Positions 1-7,230 of a stretch of 9,013 bases of DNA are shown here, piece by piece. Source of the stretch: JBKEDG01 sp047973085 (lineage in GTDB: Bacteria; Bacillota_I; Bacilli_A; JBKEDG01); NCBI GenBank assembly GCA_047973085.1, contig JBKEBI010000058.1, forward strand, positions 1 to 9,013, read 5' to 3'. The notes under the pieces are model-generated. The model was not told the origin of the DNA, ran no database searches, and saw only the letters and a list, made by a program, of their open reading frames with translations. The position numbers and the translations under genes were made by a program. Position 1 is the stretch's first letter. The number at the start of each line of letters is the position of its first letter.

Positions 1-35
1 TATACCAAGTAGAAGTAGAAATTTTAAGTGAATAA
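1..35 (+). CDS. Possible 3' end of a plus-strand gene (partial)
   Basis: Frame 3 of the plus strand is open from the window edge and ends with TAA at 33-35. The last ten residues would be YQVEVEILSE. The alternating valine/glutamate pattern and the downstream plus-strand hairpin at 116-134 fit the end of a real gene converging on xerC. Ten codons are too few to name a family, and an AT-rich stretch can stay open this long by chance. Confidence 0.3.
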   Translation, partial: YQVEVEILSE

Positions 36-81
36 CTAACAAAAAGACTCAATATTGCAATTTGTTGAAAACTCAAACATT

Positions 82-114
82 AAAAAAGACCATCGACTAC
101 TTTGTCGACAGTCT
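82..114 (-). terminator. Intrinsic terminator of the rplS-xerC operon
   Basis: On the minus strand the sequence folds into AGAC-TGTCGA-(loop)-TCGA-type arms. Plus-strand arms are TCGAC at 93-97 and GTCGA at 104-108 with a 6-base loop, then a CA/CA internal mismatch, then AGAC 87-90 with GTCT 111-114. In the direction of xerC transcription the hairpin is followed by a run of six U (82-87). It lies about 88 bases after the xerC stop, with no further minus-strand gene before the window edge, so it probably closes the operon. Confidence 0.72.
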
Positions 115-115
115 G

Positions 116-140
116 AACAGCATAATTTGCTGTTTTAATT
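116..140 (+). terminator. Probable plus-strand terminator hairpin
   Basis: A perfect 7-bp stem, AACAGCA (116-122) and TGCTGTT (128-134), has a 5-base loop and is followed on the plus strand by a T-rich stretch (TTAATTATT). It would terminate transcription from a gene ending near position 35. The T-tract is interrupted, so strength is uncertain. It sits next to the minus-strand terminator at 82-114, giving a tail-to-tail arrangement. Confidence 0.5.
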
Positions 141-201
141 ATTCTGAAACCTTTTTGCAATATCATTGATATTTAATATATTGCCTATTTCTAAATATAA
201 T

Positions 202-1083
202 CTAATTTTTCTTCTTATTTCTTGGATGAAATTTTTGATGAGCTGCTTTTATGTGTTCATTTGAAAGATGGGTATAAATTTGTGTAGTAGATAAATTTTT
301 ATGTCCAAGAAAAGTTTGTACAGTTCTAAGATCACTTCCATGAGTTAGAAAATATGTAGCAAAAGAATGTCTAAGCATATGAGGATAAACATGTTTATCA
401 AGCTCGCTTAAATTAGATAACTCATTCACAATATATCTAACACCTCGATCACTTAGAGCAGTTCCCTTGTTATTAATTAATAGCAAATTATGATTTTGAG
501 CTGAGCTACCTCGCTCTAAATTTATATACTCTCCCATTACACTAATAACTTGTTTAGAAAGAATTGTGTAACGTTCTTTGTTGCCCTTACCAATAATTTT
601 TAATCTATTATCTTTAATGTCATCCAATCTTATATTTACAAGTTCACTTACACGTAGACCATTTAAAAATAAAAGCATAATAATTAATTTATCTCTATTT
701 GGAAACTTTCTACCACTACATGCTTTAATTAGAAGTTTAACTTCTTCAATAAATAAAAAATCAGGGAGAAATTTATCTCCTTTAATACTTTCAACTAGAG
801 GTATAGGATTTTCTTTAGCAAAATTATTCTTTATAGCATAATTAAAAAAACTTGATAATGCGCTAAGATTTCTTCTAATAGAATTTTTTGAATATTCATT
901 AGTAGATAAATAGACAATGTAATACCTAATAACAAAATAATCAACTGTCAAAAAAGTTATTTTCTCATCACTTAAATAACTCAAAAATAACTTTATATCA
1001 CTAACATATGCACTAGCAGTATGTTCACTGTATTTTTTTTCATTTAACAAATAACTTTGATAACTAACTAACTTTTCTTTCAC
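202..1083 (-). CDS. xerC: Tyrosine recombinase XerC (CodV-like)
   Basis: This 293-residue protein is a site-specific tyrosine recombinase, expected to act with a partner Xer protein at the chromosomal dif site to resolve chromosome dimers. The N-terminal SAM-like core-binding domain spans about residues 1-85, and the catalytic domain about 105-285. All catalytic residues are visible: R144 in GLRVSE, K166 in GKGNKER, H235 and R238 in HMLRH, H261 in LGHKN and the nucleophile Y270 in QIYTH. The start codon is GTG at 1083, directly preceded by an in-frame TAA, so no upstream start exists. No strong SD is seen, and the gene overlaps the end of trmFO by 20 bases, which suggests translational coupling. 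Its place after topA-trmFO matches codV of Bacillus. XerC and XerD are alike in sequence; the XerC name rests on this context. Confidence 0.93.
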   Translation of the reverse strand: MKEKLVSYQSYLLNEKKYSEHTASAYVSDIKLFLSYLSDEKITFLTVDYFVIRYYIVYLSTNEYSKNSIRRNLSALSSFFNYAIKNNFAKENPIPLVESIKGDKFLPDFLFIEEVKLLIKACSGRKFPNRDKLIIMLLFLNGLRVSELVNIRLDDIKDNRLKIIGKGNKERYTILSKQVISVMGEYINLERGSSAQNHNLLLINNKGTALSDRGVRYIVNELSNLSELDKHVYPHMLRHSFATYFLTHGSDLRTVQTFLGHKNLSTTQIYTHLSNEHIKAAHQKFHPRNKKKN

Positions 1084-2374
1084 TTATAAACACGCTCATT
1101 TCTTCTAGTGCCCTTTTTGCATATAACTCTTTTCTTTCCTTTTTCTTATGTTTAAAGCCCAGTTCATTTAGAAGCCCTAAATTTGCATTCATTGGTTGGA
1201 AATTCTTTGGATCACAATTACTTATGTAATGTGCCATAGATCCCATAATAGAATTTTGAGGGAAATATATTACTTCTTTATCTTTAATATACTTAATCAT
1301 ATTAAGCGCGGAAACAATTCCACTTGCACTTGACTCAACATAACCTTCAACACCTGTTATTTGTCCAGCAAAAAACAGTTTAGGAAATCTTTTAGACTGA
1401 TATGCAGCATTTAAAATATTTGGTGAATTTATAAAAGTATTTCTGTGCATTACACCATATCTAACAATCTCAGCATTCTCAAGACCAGGAATCATTTGAA
1501 TAATTCGCTTTTGCTCATTCCACTTTAAATGTGTTTGAAACCCAACAATATTGTACAAACTCTTACTTACATTATCTTGTCGAAGTTGAACAACAGCATA
1601 CGGTTTATCATCTTCTGTTTTTCTAAGCCCTACAGGCTTCATTGGACCAAAAAGTAATGTTTGAATCCCTTTTCTCGCCATTTCCTCAAAAGGCATACAA
1701 CCTGCAAAATAAATTTCTTTTTCATATTCTTTCAGCTCTACAACCTCAGCATTAATTAATTCATTATACCAAGCCTCAAATTGTTCTTTGTTCATCGGGC
1801 AATTCAAATAATCTCCCTTATTATCATCATCATAGCGATCTTTGAAATACGCAATATCATAATTAATTGAATCAGCCTCAATAATTGGAGCAGCAGCATC
1901 ATAAAAGTATAAGTAATCTTCTCCAAATACCTCTAAAATATTATTACTTAAATCATCACTAGTAAGTGGTCCAGTAGCAACTATCGTATACTTATCAGTA
2001 TTGATATTAACTACTTCTTCACTTTTAATACTAATATTGGAAAAACTATTAATTTCATCTGTAATGTATTTAGAAAATACATCACGATCTACTGCAAGAG
2101 CTTTTCCAGCAGGAAGTCTTGATGCTTCCGCTGCTTTCATAATTAATGAATCAAACATACGCATTTCTTCCTTTAAAACACCCACTGCATTCAAAAGTGT
2201 ATCTGATCTAAGGGAATTAGAGCACACAAGTTCTGCAAATAAATCACTTTTATGCGCTGGAGATTTCTTATTAGGTTTCATTTCATATAACTCAACATCA
2301 ATTCCTCGTTTAGCAAGTTGATATGCTACTTCACACCCTGCAAGTCCAGCTCCTATTACTTTTACTTTTTCCAT
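1064..2374 (-). CDS. trmFO: Methylenetetrahydrofolate-tRNA-(uracil-5-)-methyltransferase TrmFO
   Basis: TrmFO is a folate- and FAD-dependent enzyme that makes 5-methyluridine at position 54 in the T-loop of tRNAs, using methylene-THF as carbon donor. The 436-residue length matches the family. The N-terminus holds the FAD-binding motif GAGLAG (residues 8-13). C51 lies in ELVCSNSLRS and C226 in FAGCMPFEEMARKG, corresponding to the two functional cysteines of the Bacillus enzyme (C53 and C226). A second conserved FAD-domain segment, FAGQITGVEGYVESSASG, lies in the C-terminal half. The ATG start has an AGGTGA SD, 11 bases after the topA stop, and the stop overlaps xerC. The related RlmFO of mollicutes methylates 23S rRNA instead; residues alone do not exclude it, but the topA-xerC context favours the tRNA enzyme (gid). 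Confidence 0.95.
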   Translation of the reverse strand: MEKVKVIGAGLAGCEVAYQLAKRGIDVELYEMKPNKKSPAHKSDLFAELVCSNSLRSDTLLNAVGVLKEEMRMFDSLIMKAAEASRLPAGKALAVDRDVFSKYITDEINSFSNISIKSEEVVNINTDKYTIVATGPLTSDDLSNNILEVFGEDYLYFYDAAAPIIEADSINYDIAYFKDRYDDDNKGDYLNCPMNKEQFEAWYNELINAEVVELKEYEKEIYFAGCMPFEEMARKGIQTLLFGPMKPVGLRKTEDDKPYAVVQLRQDNVSKSLYNIVGFQTHLKWNEQKRIIQMIPGLENAEIVRYGVMHRNTFINSPNILNAAYQSKRFPKLFFAGQITGVEGYVESSASGIVSALNMIKYIKDKEVIYFPQNSIMGSMAHYISNCDPKNFQPMNANLGLLNELGFKHKKKERKELYAKRALEEMSVFISERKVS

Positions 2375-2385
2375 TCAATCACCTA

Positions 2386-4398
2386 TTAACTTTCACAATC
2401 AGGACAAATAATCTTTTTACCTTTTAAAACTTTATTTGCCCCACATTCTTCACACTTTTCCTCAAGTGGCTTATTCCAAGAAGCATAATCACAATCAGGA
2501 TATCTAGTACATCCATACATTAATCTTCCTTTACGAGTCTTTTTCTCAACAACATCCCCTTCACCACATTTAGGACACTTCATAATAACTTTCTTCTCTT
2601 GATCTACTTTTCTAACATACTTACATTCAGGGAACCCACTACAAGCAATAAATTCTCCATAACGTCCATTACGTTTAACAAGTTCTTTTCCACATTCAGG
2701 GCATTTTTCCCCAATCATTTCAGGTTCTTTCTTCTTCATATTTTCGGTAGCATATGTAATAAGTTCATCAAAAGTTTTATAAAAATCATTTAATAACTGT
2801 ACTTTATCTGCTTCATGTACTGCAATTAAGTCAAGTTGATTTTCCATATCTGCAGTATATTTTATATTAATTATAGTGCTAAAAAAGTCCTCTAACGCTT
2901 TATTAGTTTCAAGCCCTTGTTTTGTAGGATGAAATCTCTTTTCAAGTAACTCAACATATTTTCTATCAAGCAATGTTGTAATTGTTTGAACATATGTAGA
3001 AGGGCGTCCAATTCCATTTTCTTCCATCACTTTAATTAAAGATGCTTCATTATATCTTGCTGGTGGTTGTGTAAAGTGTTGGGATTTTTCAACTTCCTTC
3101 GCATTATAAATTGTCCCTTCAATAATCTCAGGTAAAATTACATCCTCATTTTTTTCAAAGCGAGCATAAACCTTTAAGTACCCATCAAACATTAAAATAT
3201 TTCCATTAGTTCTAAATACATAATTATTATTTATTAAATCAACTGAAGTCGAACTTACTTTAGCACTTGCCATAAGTGAAGCAAGTGTTCTTGCATAAAT
3301 TAATTCATATAATTTCATTTCATTTTTTGATAAATGTTTTTCAATTGAACCTGGAGTTCTTAAAACAGAAGTAGGACGAATTGCTTCATGAGCATCTTGC
3401 TCGTTACCTTTGCTTTTACGCTTTCTAACAAAACCAACATAGTCTTTACCATACTCCTCTTCAATATAACTCATTGCGCTCCCAACAAAAATATCACTAA
3501 GTCTTGTTGAATCAGTTCTCATATAAGTAATAAGACCAATTGTTTCGCTTCCAATGTCTATTCCTTCATAAAGTTTTTGAGCAATATTCATTGTTTTTCT
3601 TGATGCAAAGCCTAGCTTAGAACTAGCTTCTTGTTGAAGTGTAGAAGTAATAAATGGTGCTTTGGGTTGCTTTTGCTTTTGTTTTTTATTTACACTATCA
3701 ACAACAAAATCACTTCCTAAATTTTCTAAAACTTTAGTAGCCTCTTCTTCTGTTTTAACTTCAATTTTTTCATTATTATACTTAGTAAGTCTTGCATTAA
3801 ATTCTTTAAACTTTCCATCTATATACCAATACTCTTCTGGAATAAATTTTTCAATTTCTCGCTCGCGCTCAACAATAATCTTTAAAGCTACTGATTGTAC
3901 TCTTCCTGCACTTCTAGAACTTATCTTACTACGCAAGAGTTTAGATAATTTAAATCCAATAATCCGATCTAATATTCTCCTTGCTTCTTGTGCCTCTACC
4001 AAATCCATATCAAGTTTTTTAGGATCACTCATCGCCTCAAGAATTGCTTCCTTTGTAATCTCATTGAAAACAACTCTTTTTGATTTATCAATATCAAGAT
4101 CTAAAACTTCAGCAATATGCCATGAAATAGCTTCCCCTTCACGATCACAGTCAGTAGCAAGATAAATTTCTTCCGCTTTTTTGGCCTGCTTTTTCAACTC
4201 TGAGATTTCTTTTTTCTTAGCAGGAATATTCTTATAATCTGGTTTGAAATTTTCTTCAATATCTACACCAAGACCACCCTTACCTGTAGTTGCTAAATCT
4301 CTAATATGACCCTTACTAGAAATAACACTATAATCCTCACCTAAATACTTTTCAATTGTCTTTGACTTACTAGGTGACTCCACAATTACTAATTTCAT
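2386..4398 (-). CDS. topA: DNA topoisomerase I (type IA)
   Basis: Topoisomerase I relaxes negative supercoils by cutting one DNA strand through a 5'-phosphotyrosine. The protein has 670 residues, a usual Bacillota length. The TOPRIM domain begins at the N-terminus with E7 in VESPSK and the acidic DxDxE set D83, D85, E87 in ATDCDREGEA. The catalytic tyrosine is Y292 in ITYMRTDSTRLS, and the conserved QDAHEAIRPT motif follows. The C-terminus carries three zinc ribbons, each with four cysteines: C566/C569/C586/C592, C608/C611/C630/C636 and C649/C652/C665/C668. The start lies 2 bases after the dprA stop, and its SD (GAGGT) is embedded in the last two dprA codons, so the two genes are translationally linked. 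No frameshift or missing catalytic residue was seen. Confidence 0.97.
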   Translation of the reverse strand: MKLVIVESPSKSKTIEKYLGEDYSVISSKGHIRDLATTGKGGLGVDIEENFKPDYKNIPAKKKEISELKKQAKKAEEIYLATDCDREGEAISWHIAEVLDLDIDKSKRVVFNEITKEAILEAMSDPKKLDMDLVEAQEARRILDRIIGFKLSKLLRSKISSRSAGRVQSVALKIIVEREREIEKFIPEEYWYIDGKFKEFNARLTKYNNEKIEVKTEEEATKVLENLGSDFVVDSVNKKQKQKQPKAPFITSTLQQEASSKLGFASRKTMNIAQKLYEGIDIGSETIGLITYMRTDSTRLSDIFVGSAMSYIEEEYGKDYVGFVRKRKSKGNEQDAHEAIRPTSVLRTPGSIEKHLSKNEMKLYELIYARTLASLMASAKVSSTSVDLINNNYVFRTNGNILMFDGYLKVYARFEKNEDVILPEIIEGTIYNAKEVEKSQHFTQPPARYNEASLIKVMEENGIGRPSTYVQTITTLLDRKYVELLEKRFHPTKQGLETNKALEDFFSTIINIKYTADMENQLDLIAVHEADKVQLLNDFYKTFDELITYATENMKKKEPEMIGEKCPECGKELVKRNGRYGEFIACSGFPECKYVRKVDQEKKVIMKCPKCGEGDVVEKKTRKGRLMYGCTRYPDCDYASWNKPLEEKCEECGANKVLKGKKIICPDCES

Positions 4399-4400
4399 AT

Positions 4401-5150
4401 TTATACCTCATTTCTTAATTCTAATAGATATGCCCCATCATTTATCAAGCGGTGACTGCCTTCATAACCTACATCAAATACACTTCCTGGTGCACAATAA
4501 ATGTCTCTTCCAAGCTCCAATGCGATATTTGCCGTAATTAGACTTCCACTTGCAATAGCTGCTTCAATTACATACACTTTAGTTGAAAGTGCTGCAATAA
4601 TTCTATTCCTAATTGGAAAATGGTGTTTCATAGCTCTAACTCCAACCGGATATTCACTAATCAATAAATGGTTCTTACTAATTTCTTTTGCTAATTCCAT
4701 ATTGCATGCAGGATAAATTTTATCAAACCCACTCCCAATTACAGCTATAGTTGATCTTCTATGTTCAATTGCAAACTTATGTGCAAACGAATCAATTCCT
4801 TTAGCTAGCCCACTAACTATTACAATATCAGATTCTAATTTTTCAACAAGCTTTTCACAAACATTTTTACTGTAATTTAAATTAGTTCTCGAACCTATTA
4901 TAGCAGATTTTTCATTTTTTAAAAGCTTTATGTTTCCTAAACAGTATATAACATAAGGAGGATTATAAAGCTCCAGTAAAGATTTAGGATAATTTTCATC
5001 TAAAATCGTTACTGCCTCAATATTTTTTCCTTTAAGTTCCTCAATAAAATCTCTATTGACACGCACTTCTAAATTACAATCAATCGCTTGTTTTATTTTA
5101 ACTACATCTCCATTAAAAATATAGCTTAACGTAATTAATTTCTCTCTCAT
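4401..5150 (-). CDS. dprA: DNA-processing protein DprA/Smf, short form
   Basis: DprA binds single-stranded DNA and loads RecA on incoming DNA during natural transformation. It is also kept in many bacteria not known to be competent. The Rossmann-fold core is clear: IIGSRTNLNYS (residues 84-94), VSGLAKGIDSFAH (112-124), PIRNRIIAALS (179-189), and the stretch from ASGSLITA to ELGRDIYCAPGS (200-223), ending with INDGA near 240. At 249 residues it is shorter than typical members (about 290 or more): it stops just after the core, so the C-terminal winged-helix (DML1-like) domain found in many homologues is absent, and the N-terminal helical region is short. The ATG has a GGAGG SD in the 27-base gap after rnhB, within the loop of a small A/U-rich hairpin. 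No competence genes adjoin it; the position before topA is the conserved one. Confidence 0.94.
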   Translation of the reverse strand: MREKLITLSYIFNGDVVKIKQAIDCNLEVRVNRDFIEELKGKNIEAVTILDENYPKSLLELYNPPYVIYCLGNIKLLKNEKSAIIGSRTNLNYSKNVCEKLVEKLESDIVIVSGLAKGIDSFAHKFAIEHRRSTIAVIGSGFDKIYPACNMELAKEISKNHLLISEYPVGVRAMKHHFPIRNRIIAALSTKVYVIEAAIASGSLITANIALELGRDIYCAPGSVFDVGYEGSHRLINDGAYLLELRNEV

Positions 5151-5177
5151 AATAATCCCTCCGAATTATTATTCTAT

Positions 5178-5777
5178 CTAATCAATTACTTTTCCTTTAT
5201 ATTCATTTACTGGACTAAATGATAAACGATGATATTTGGTAATCCCAAATTCCTTTATTCCCTCAAGATGTTTTTTAGTTCCATAACCCATATTTGTATC
5301 TAAACTGTAGTATGGATACTTTTTAGCAAGCTTTGTAATTAAATTATCACGATAAACCTTAGCAACAATACTTGCACATGCAATACTATATGAAAGACTG
5401 TCACCTTTAATAATTGCTTCAGATAAAATATCTAAATCAAGCTTCACAGCATCAATTAAAACAACATCACAATCCTTCAGTTCACTAACACATTTTTTCA
5501 TTGCTAACTTCGTTGCTTCTAAAATATTTATTTCATCAATAATATTATTATCTATCTCAACAATACTATAACAAATAGCATTATCTATAATATAGTCGTA
5601 AAGTCGTTCACGTTTCTTTTTAGATAATTTTTTACTGTCATTAATTTCGCTATAATCAAAATCTTTTGACATGACAATAGCACATGCGACAACTGGACCA
5701 AACAAACATCCTCTTCCAACTTCATCTACTCCTGCTATATATTCATATTTATCATACTTCATTTCGTAATAATTCAT
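5178..5777 (-). CDS. rnhB: Ribonuclease HII
   Basis: RNase HII cuts RNA in RNA-DNA hybrids, including single ribonucleotides left in DNA by polymerases. Counting from the start at 5777 (199 residues), the metal-binding residues are D18 and E19 in AGVDEVGRG, D109 in VLIDAVKL, and D144 in KVYRDNLI; the conserved MGYGTKKH segment is at 163-170. The usual GPLAGPV after GRG reads GCLFGPV here, a tolerated variant. The start is uncertain: ATGs at 5801, 5777 and 5762 are all in frame. I prefer 5777 because it gives a normal-length N-terminus (MNYYEMKYDK before YEYIAG) and has GGGA five bases upstream, though no start has a strong SD. Every choice overlaps the end of rbgA (stop at 5752), so translation is probably coupled. 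The longest form has 207 residues. Confidence 0.93.
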   Translation of the reverse strand: MNYYEMKYDKYEYIAGVDEVGRGCLFGPVVACAIVMSKDFDYSEINDSKKLSKKKRERLYDYIIDNAICYSIVEIDNNIIDEINILEATKLAMKKCVSELKDCDVVLIDAVKLDLDILSEAIIKGDSLSYSIACASIVAKVYRDNLITKLAKKYPYYSLDTNMGYGTKKHLEGIKEFGITKYHRLSFSPVNEYKGKVID

Positions 5778-6612
5778 AATTATCCCAAGTAACATTTTCA
5801 AACTTCACTGACTGTGCATCATTTAAAATGCGTTCACTAACACGTTCATAATCAACAACATTTCCACTAGCTATTAAATGAAACTTCCTTCCAATTTTTT
5901 CGTAACATTCCACTACATCATCAATATTATCAAGATCATATTTTTCAAGTAATTTTTCTGGATAAACTTGATGTAAATATCTTAAAATAAATATTGCAAC
6001 ATCATCTGTTGGTAAAATTTCATTCTTTATTGCTTTAGTAGCAGCCAGAGCAAATCCAATATGCTCATCTTCAAACTTTGGCCATAAAATCCCTGGTGAA
6101 TCAAGAAGTTCAAACCTATCTCCAATTCTAATCCACTGTAACTGCTTGGTAACTCCAGCTTTATTTCCAACATTAACAACTTTCTTTTTGGTATACTTAT
6201 TAATTAGTGTACTTTTACCAACATTTGGAATTCCGCTAATTACCATTTTCATACGTCTTCTTTTCATTCCTTTAGCAAGTTCTTTTTGAATCTTTTCCTC
6301 TAAAATTTTATCAGCATGATTATTTATCTCTTTTATAACATTATCAGATAATAAATTAAGACTAACAACATTGTAACCTTTTTCCTCATAAAACCTTTTC
6401 CATTTTAACGTTGCCTTAGGATCAGCTAAATCACACTTAGTAAAAACAATTAAAATTGGCTTATTCTTAAAAAGTTCTTCAATCAACGGACTAAAAGAAG
6501 AGTAAGGACATCTTGCATCTAATAGAATAACTGCAATATCTAAAACCTTACTAATCTCACTAAGCAATCTTCTAGTTTTAGCCATATGACCTGGAAACCA
6601 TTGAATACTCAT
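5752..6612 (-). CDS. rbgA: Ribosome biogenesis GTPase RbgA (YlqF)
   Basis: RbgA is a circularly permuted GTPase needed for late assembly of the 50S ribosomal subunit. The 286-residue protein begins with IQWFPGHMAK, where H9 is the catalytic histidine of the family. The GTPase motifs come in permuted order: G4 TKCD at 58-61 (the usual asparagine is threonine here), then G1 GIPNVGKST at 127-135, G2 around T155 in AGVT, and G3 DSPG at 171-174. The C-terminal ANTAR-like RNA-binding region covers about 200-286. The start has a perfect AGGAGG SD (6617-6623). The gene follows rplS after 46 bases that contain a terminator-like hairpin; it ends with TGA followed at once by TAA, inside the start of rnhB. 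Pairing with rplS suits a protein acting on the large subunit. Confidence 0.96.
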   Translation of the reverse strand: MSIQWFPGHMAKTRRLLSEISKVLDIAVILLDARCPYSSFSPLIEELFKNKPILIVFTKCDLADPKATLKWKRFYEEKGYNVVSLNLLSDNVIKEINNHADKILEEKIQKELAKGMKRRRMKMVISGIPNVGKSTLINKYTKKKVVNVGNKAGVTKQLQWIRIGDRFELLDSPGILWPKFEDEHIGFALAATKAIKNEILPTDDVAIFILRYLHQVYPEKLLEKYDLDNIDDVVECYEKIGRKFHLIASGNVVDYERVSERILNDAQSVKFENVTWDNYELLRNEV

Positions 6613-6616
6613 AAAT

Positions 6617-6623
6617 ACCTCCT
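6617..6623 (-). promoter_or_regulatory. Strong Shine-Dalgarno of rbgA
   Basis: AGGAGGT on the minus strand lies four bases before the rbgA ATG. It is the strongest SD in the operon and fixes this start. It lies immediately after the hairpin that follows rplS, so any message that passes the hairpin would be translated efficiently. Confidence 0.85.
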
Positions 6624-6630
6624 AAATACA

Positions 6631-6655
6631 AAAGAGAAAACCCCTATAGGGGTTT
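6631..6655 (-). terminator. Hairpin between rplS and rbgA, probable partial terminator
   Basis: AAACCCC and GGGGTTT form a perfect 7-bp stem around a TATA loop (6638-6655), beginning 3 bases after the rplS stop. On the minus strand it is followed by a T-rich but interrupted tract (TCTCTTTT). The GC-rich stem stands out in this AT-rich region. Since rbgA starts only 26 bases further on and no separate promoter fits in the gap, I infer partial termination or 3'-end protection that raises rplS message over the rest of the operon. Confidence 0.7.
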
Positions 6656-6658
6656 CCA

Positions 6659-7003
6659 TTATCTTCTTTCTTTAATTCTAGCCGCTTTACCACTTAATCC
6701 TCTTAAGTAATATAATTTAGCTCTTCTAACTTTACCACGTTTCACAACCTCAATCTTATCAATCTTTGGTGAATGAATTGGGAAAGTTCTTTCAACACCC
6801 ACACCATAAGAAATCTTTCTCACAGTAAATGTTTCACTAATTCCTTTTCCTTTACGTGCAATCACTACACCTTCAAAAAGCTGAATTCTTTCTCTGTTTC
6901 CTTCAACAATTCTTACATGCACTTTTAATGAATCTCCTGGTCTAAAATCAGGAATATCTTTTTTAATTTGATTCAATGTAATTTCTTCAATTAACTTATT
7001 CAT
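6659..7003 (-). CDS. rplS: 50S ribosomal protein L19
   Basis: L19 lies at the 30S-50S interface of the ribosome. The 114-residue protein matches the family's length and shows its typical features: NQIKKDIPDFRPGD near the N-terminus, VRIVEGNRERIQLFEGVVIARKG in the middle (residues about 29-51), SYGVGVERTFPIHSP, and the basic end RRAKLYYLRGLSGKAARIKE. The frame is open 23 codons further upstream (to 7072), but that extension covers the leader and promoter; the ATG at 7003 with an AAAGGAGA SD (7011-7018) is the right start. It is the first gene of the minus-strand operon. In Bacillus, rplS follows rpsP-rimM-trmD; here it has its own promoter and follows a transporter gene instead. Confidence 0.97.
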   Translation of the reverse strand: MNKLIEEITLNQIKKDIPDFRPGDSLKVHVRIVEGNRERIQLFEGVVIARKGKGISETFTVRKISYGVGVERTFPIHSPKIDKIEVVKRGKVRRAKLYYLRGLSGKAARIKERR

Positions 7004-7057
7004 GACAATCTCTCCTTTAATATTCTTAATGTTCATAATTATTATCAGCGGAACACT
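7004..7057 (-). ncRNA. Compact L19-type ribosomal protein leader
   Basis: The predicted 5' UTR of rplS is only about 54 bases. It folds as UGUUC (7055-7051), a 5' bulge CGCUG (7050-7046), AUAA, loop UAA, UUAU, and GAACA (7034-7030). Two short helices thus stack across one asymmetric 5-base bulge. This resembles, from memory, the L19 leader family described in Bacillota, which is proposed to control rplS expression. GAACAUUAA follows, then the SD. The match is by eye; a covariance-model search would decide it. Confidence 0.6.
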
Positions 7058-7062
7058 AGTGT

Positions 7063-7091
7063 ATTTTATCATATTTTTACAATAGATTCAA
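7063..7091 (-). promoter_or_regulatory. Promoter of the rplS-xerC operon
   Basis: The minus strand has a -35 box TTGAAT (7086-7091), a 17-bp spacer and a -10 box TAAAAT (7063-7068), preceded by TGA so that it forms an extended -10 (TGn). Transcription should start near 7056-7057, immediately before the L19-type leader hairpin. A 10-bp perfect palindrome, ACACTAGTGT (7053-7062), lies over the predicted start. Confidence 0.78.
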
Positions 7092-7230
7092 CAAAAATCT
7101 AATTATTTATAAAATTTTTATTTATCCACTCTGTAAGTATCATTAAAGAACTATAACCATAAAATTAACTTTTTTATTATACGTTTCAACTATTCCCTTT
7201 ATTAAACATACAATATCACACTTATTATTT
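7092..7230. other. AT-rich spacer without recognised features
   Basis: This stretch lies between the rplS promoter and the terminator of the transporter gene. I see no gene with a ribosome binding site, no strong hairpin and no clear promoter. A TATAAT-like hexamer on the minus strand (in CGTATAATAAA) lacks a convincing -35 box. The A/T tracts just upstream of the rplS -35 could act as an UP element; that is inference. Confidence 0.4.

Noticed and set aside
202..1083. Tyrosine recombinase as a sign of a prophage or integrative element.
   Set aside because: It lies in the conserved topA-trmFO-xerC order, overlaps trmFO, has Xer length and motifs, and no tRNA gene, att-like repeat or phage gene is nearby.
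3662..4165. Long plus-strand open frame opposite topA, and similar antisense frames in trmFO, dprA and xerC.
   Set aside because: They are antisense to well-recognised conserved genes, lack ribosome binding sites and resemble no protein family.
7004..7072. N-terminal extension of L19 to an ATG at 7072.
   Set aside because: It would overlap the -10 box and the leader hairpin; the ATG at 7003 has a strong SD and gives the normal family length.
7096..7140. Fourteen-codon minus-strand ORF beginning MILTEWINKN between the transporter and rplS.
   Set aside because: It has no SD and no recognisable product, and it lies in AT-rich spacer just upstream of the rplS promoter.
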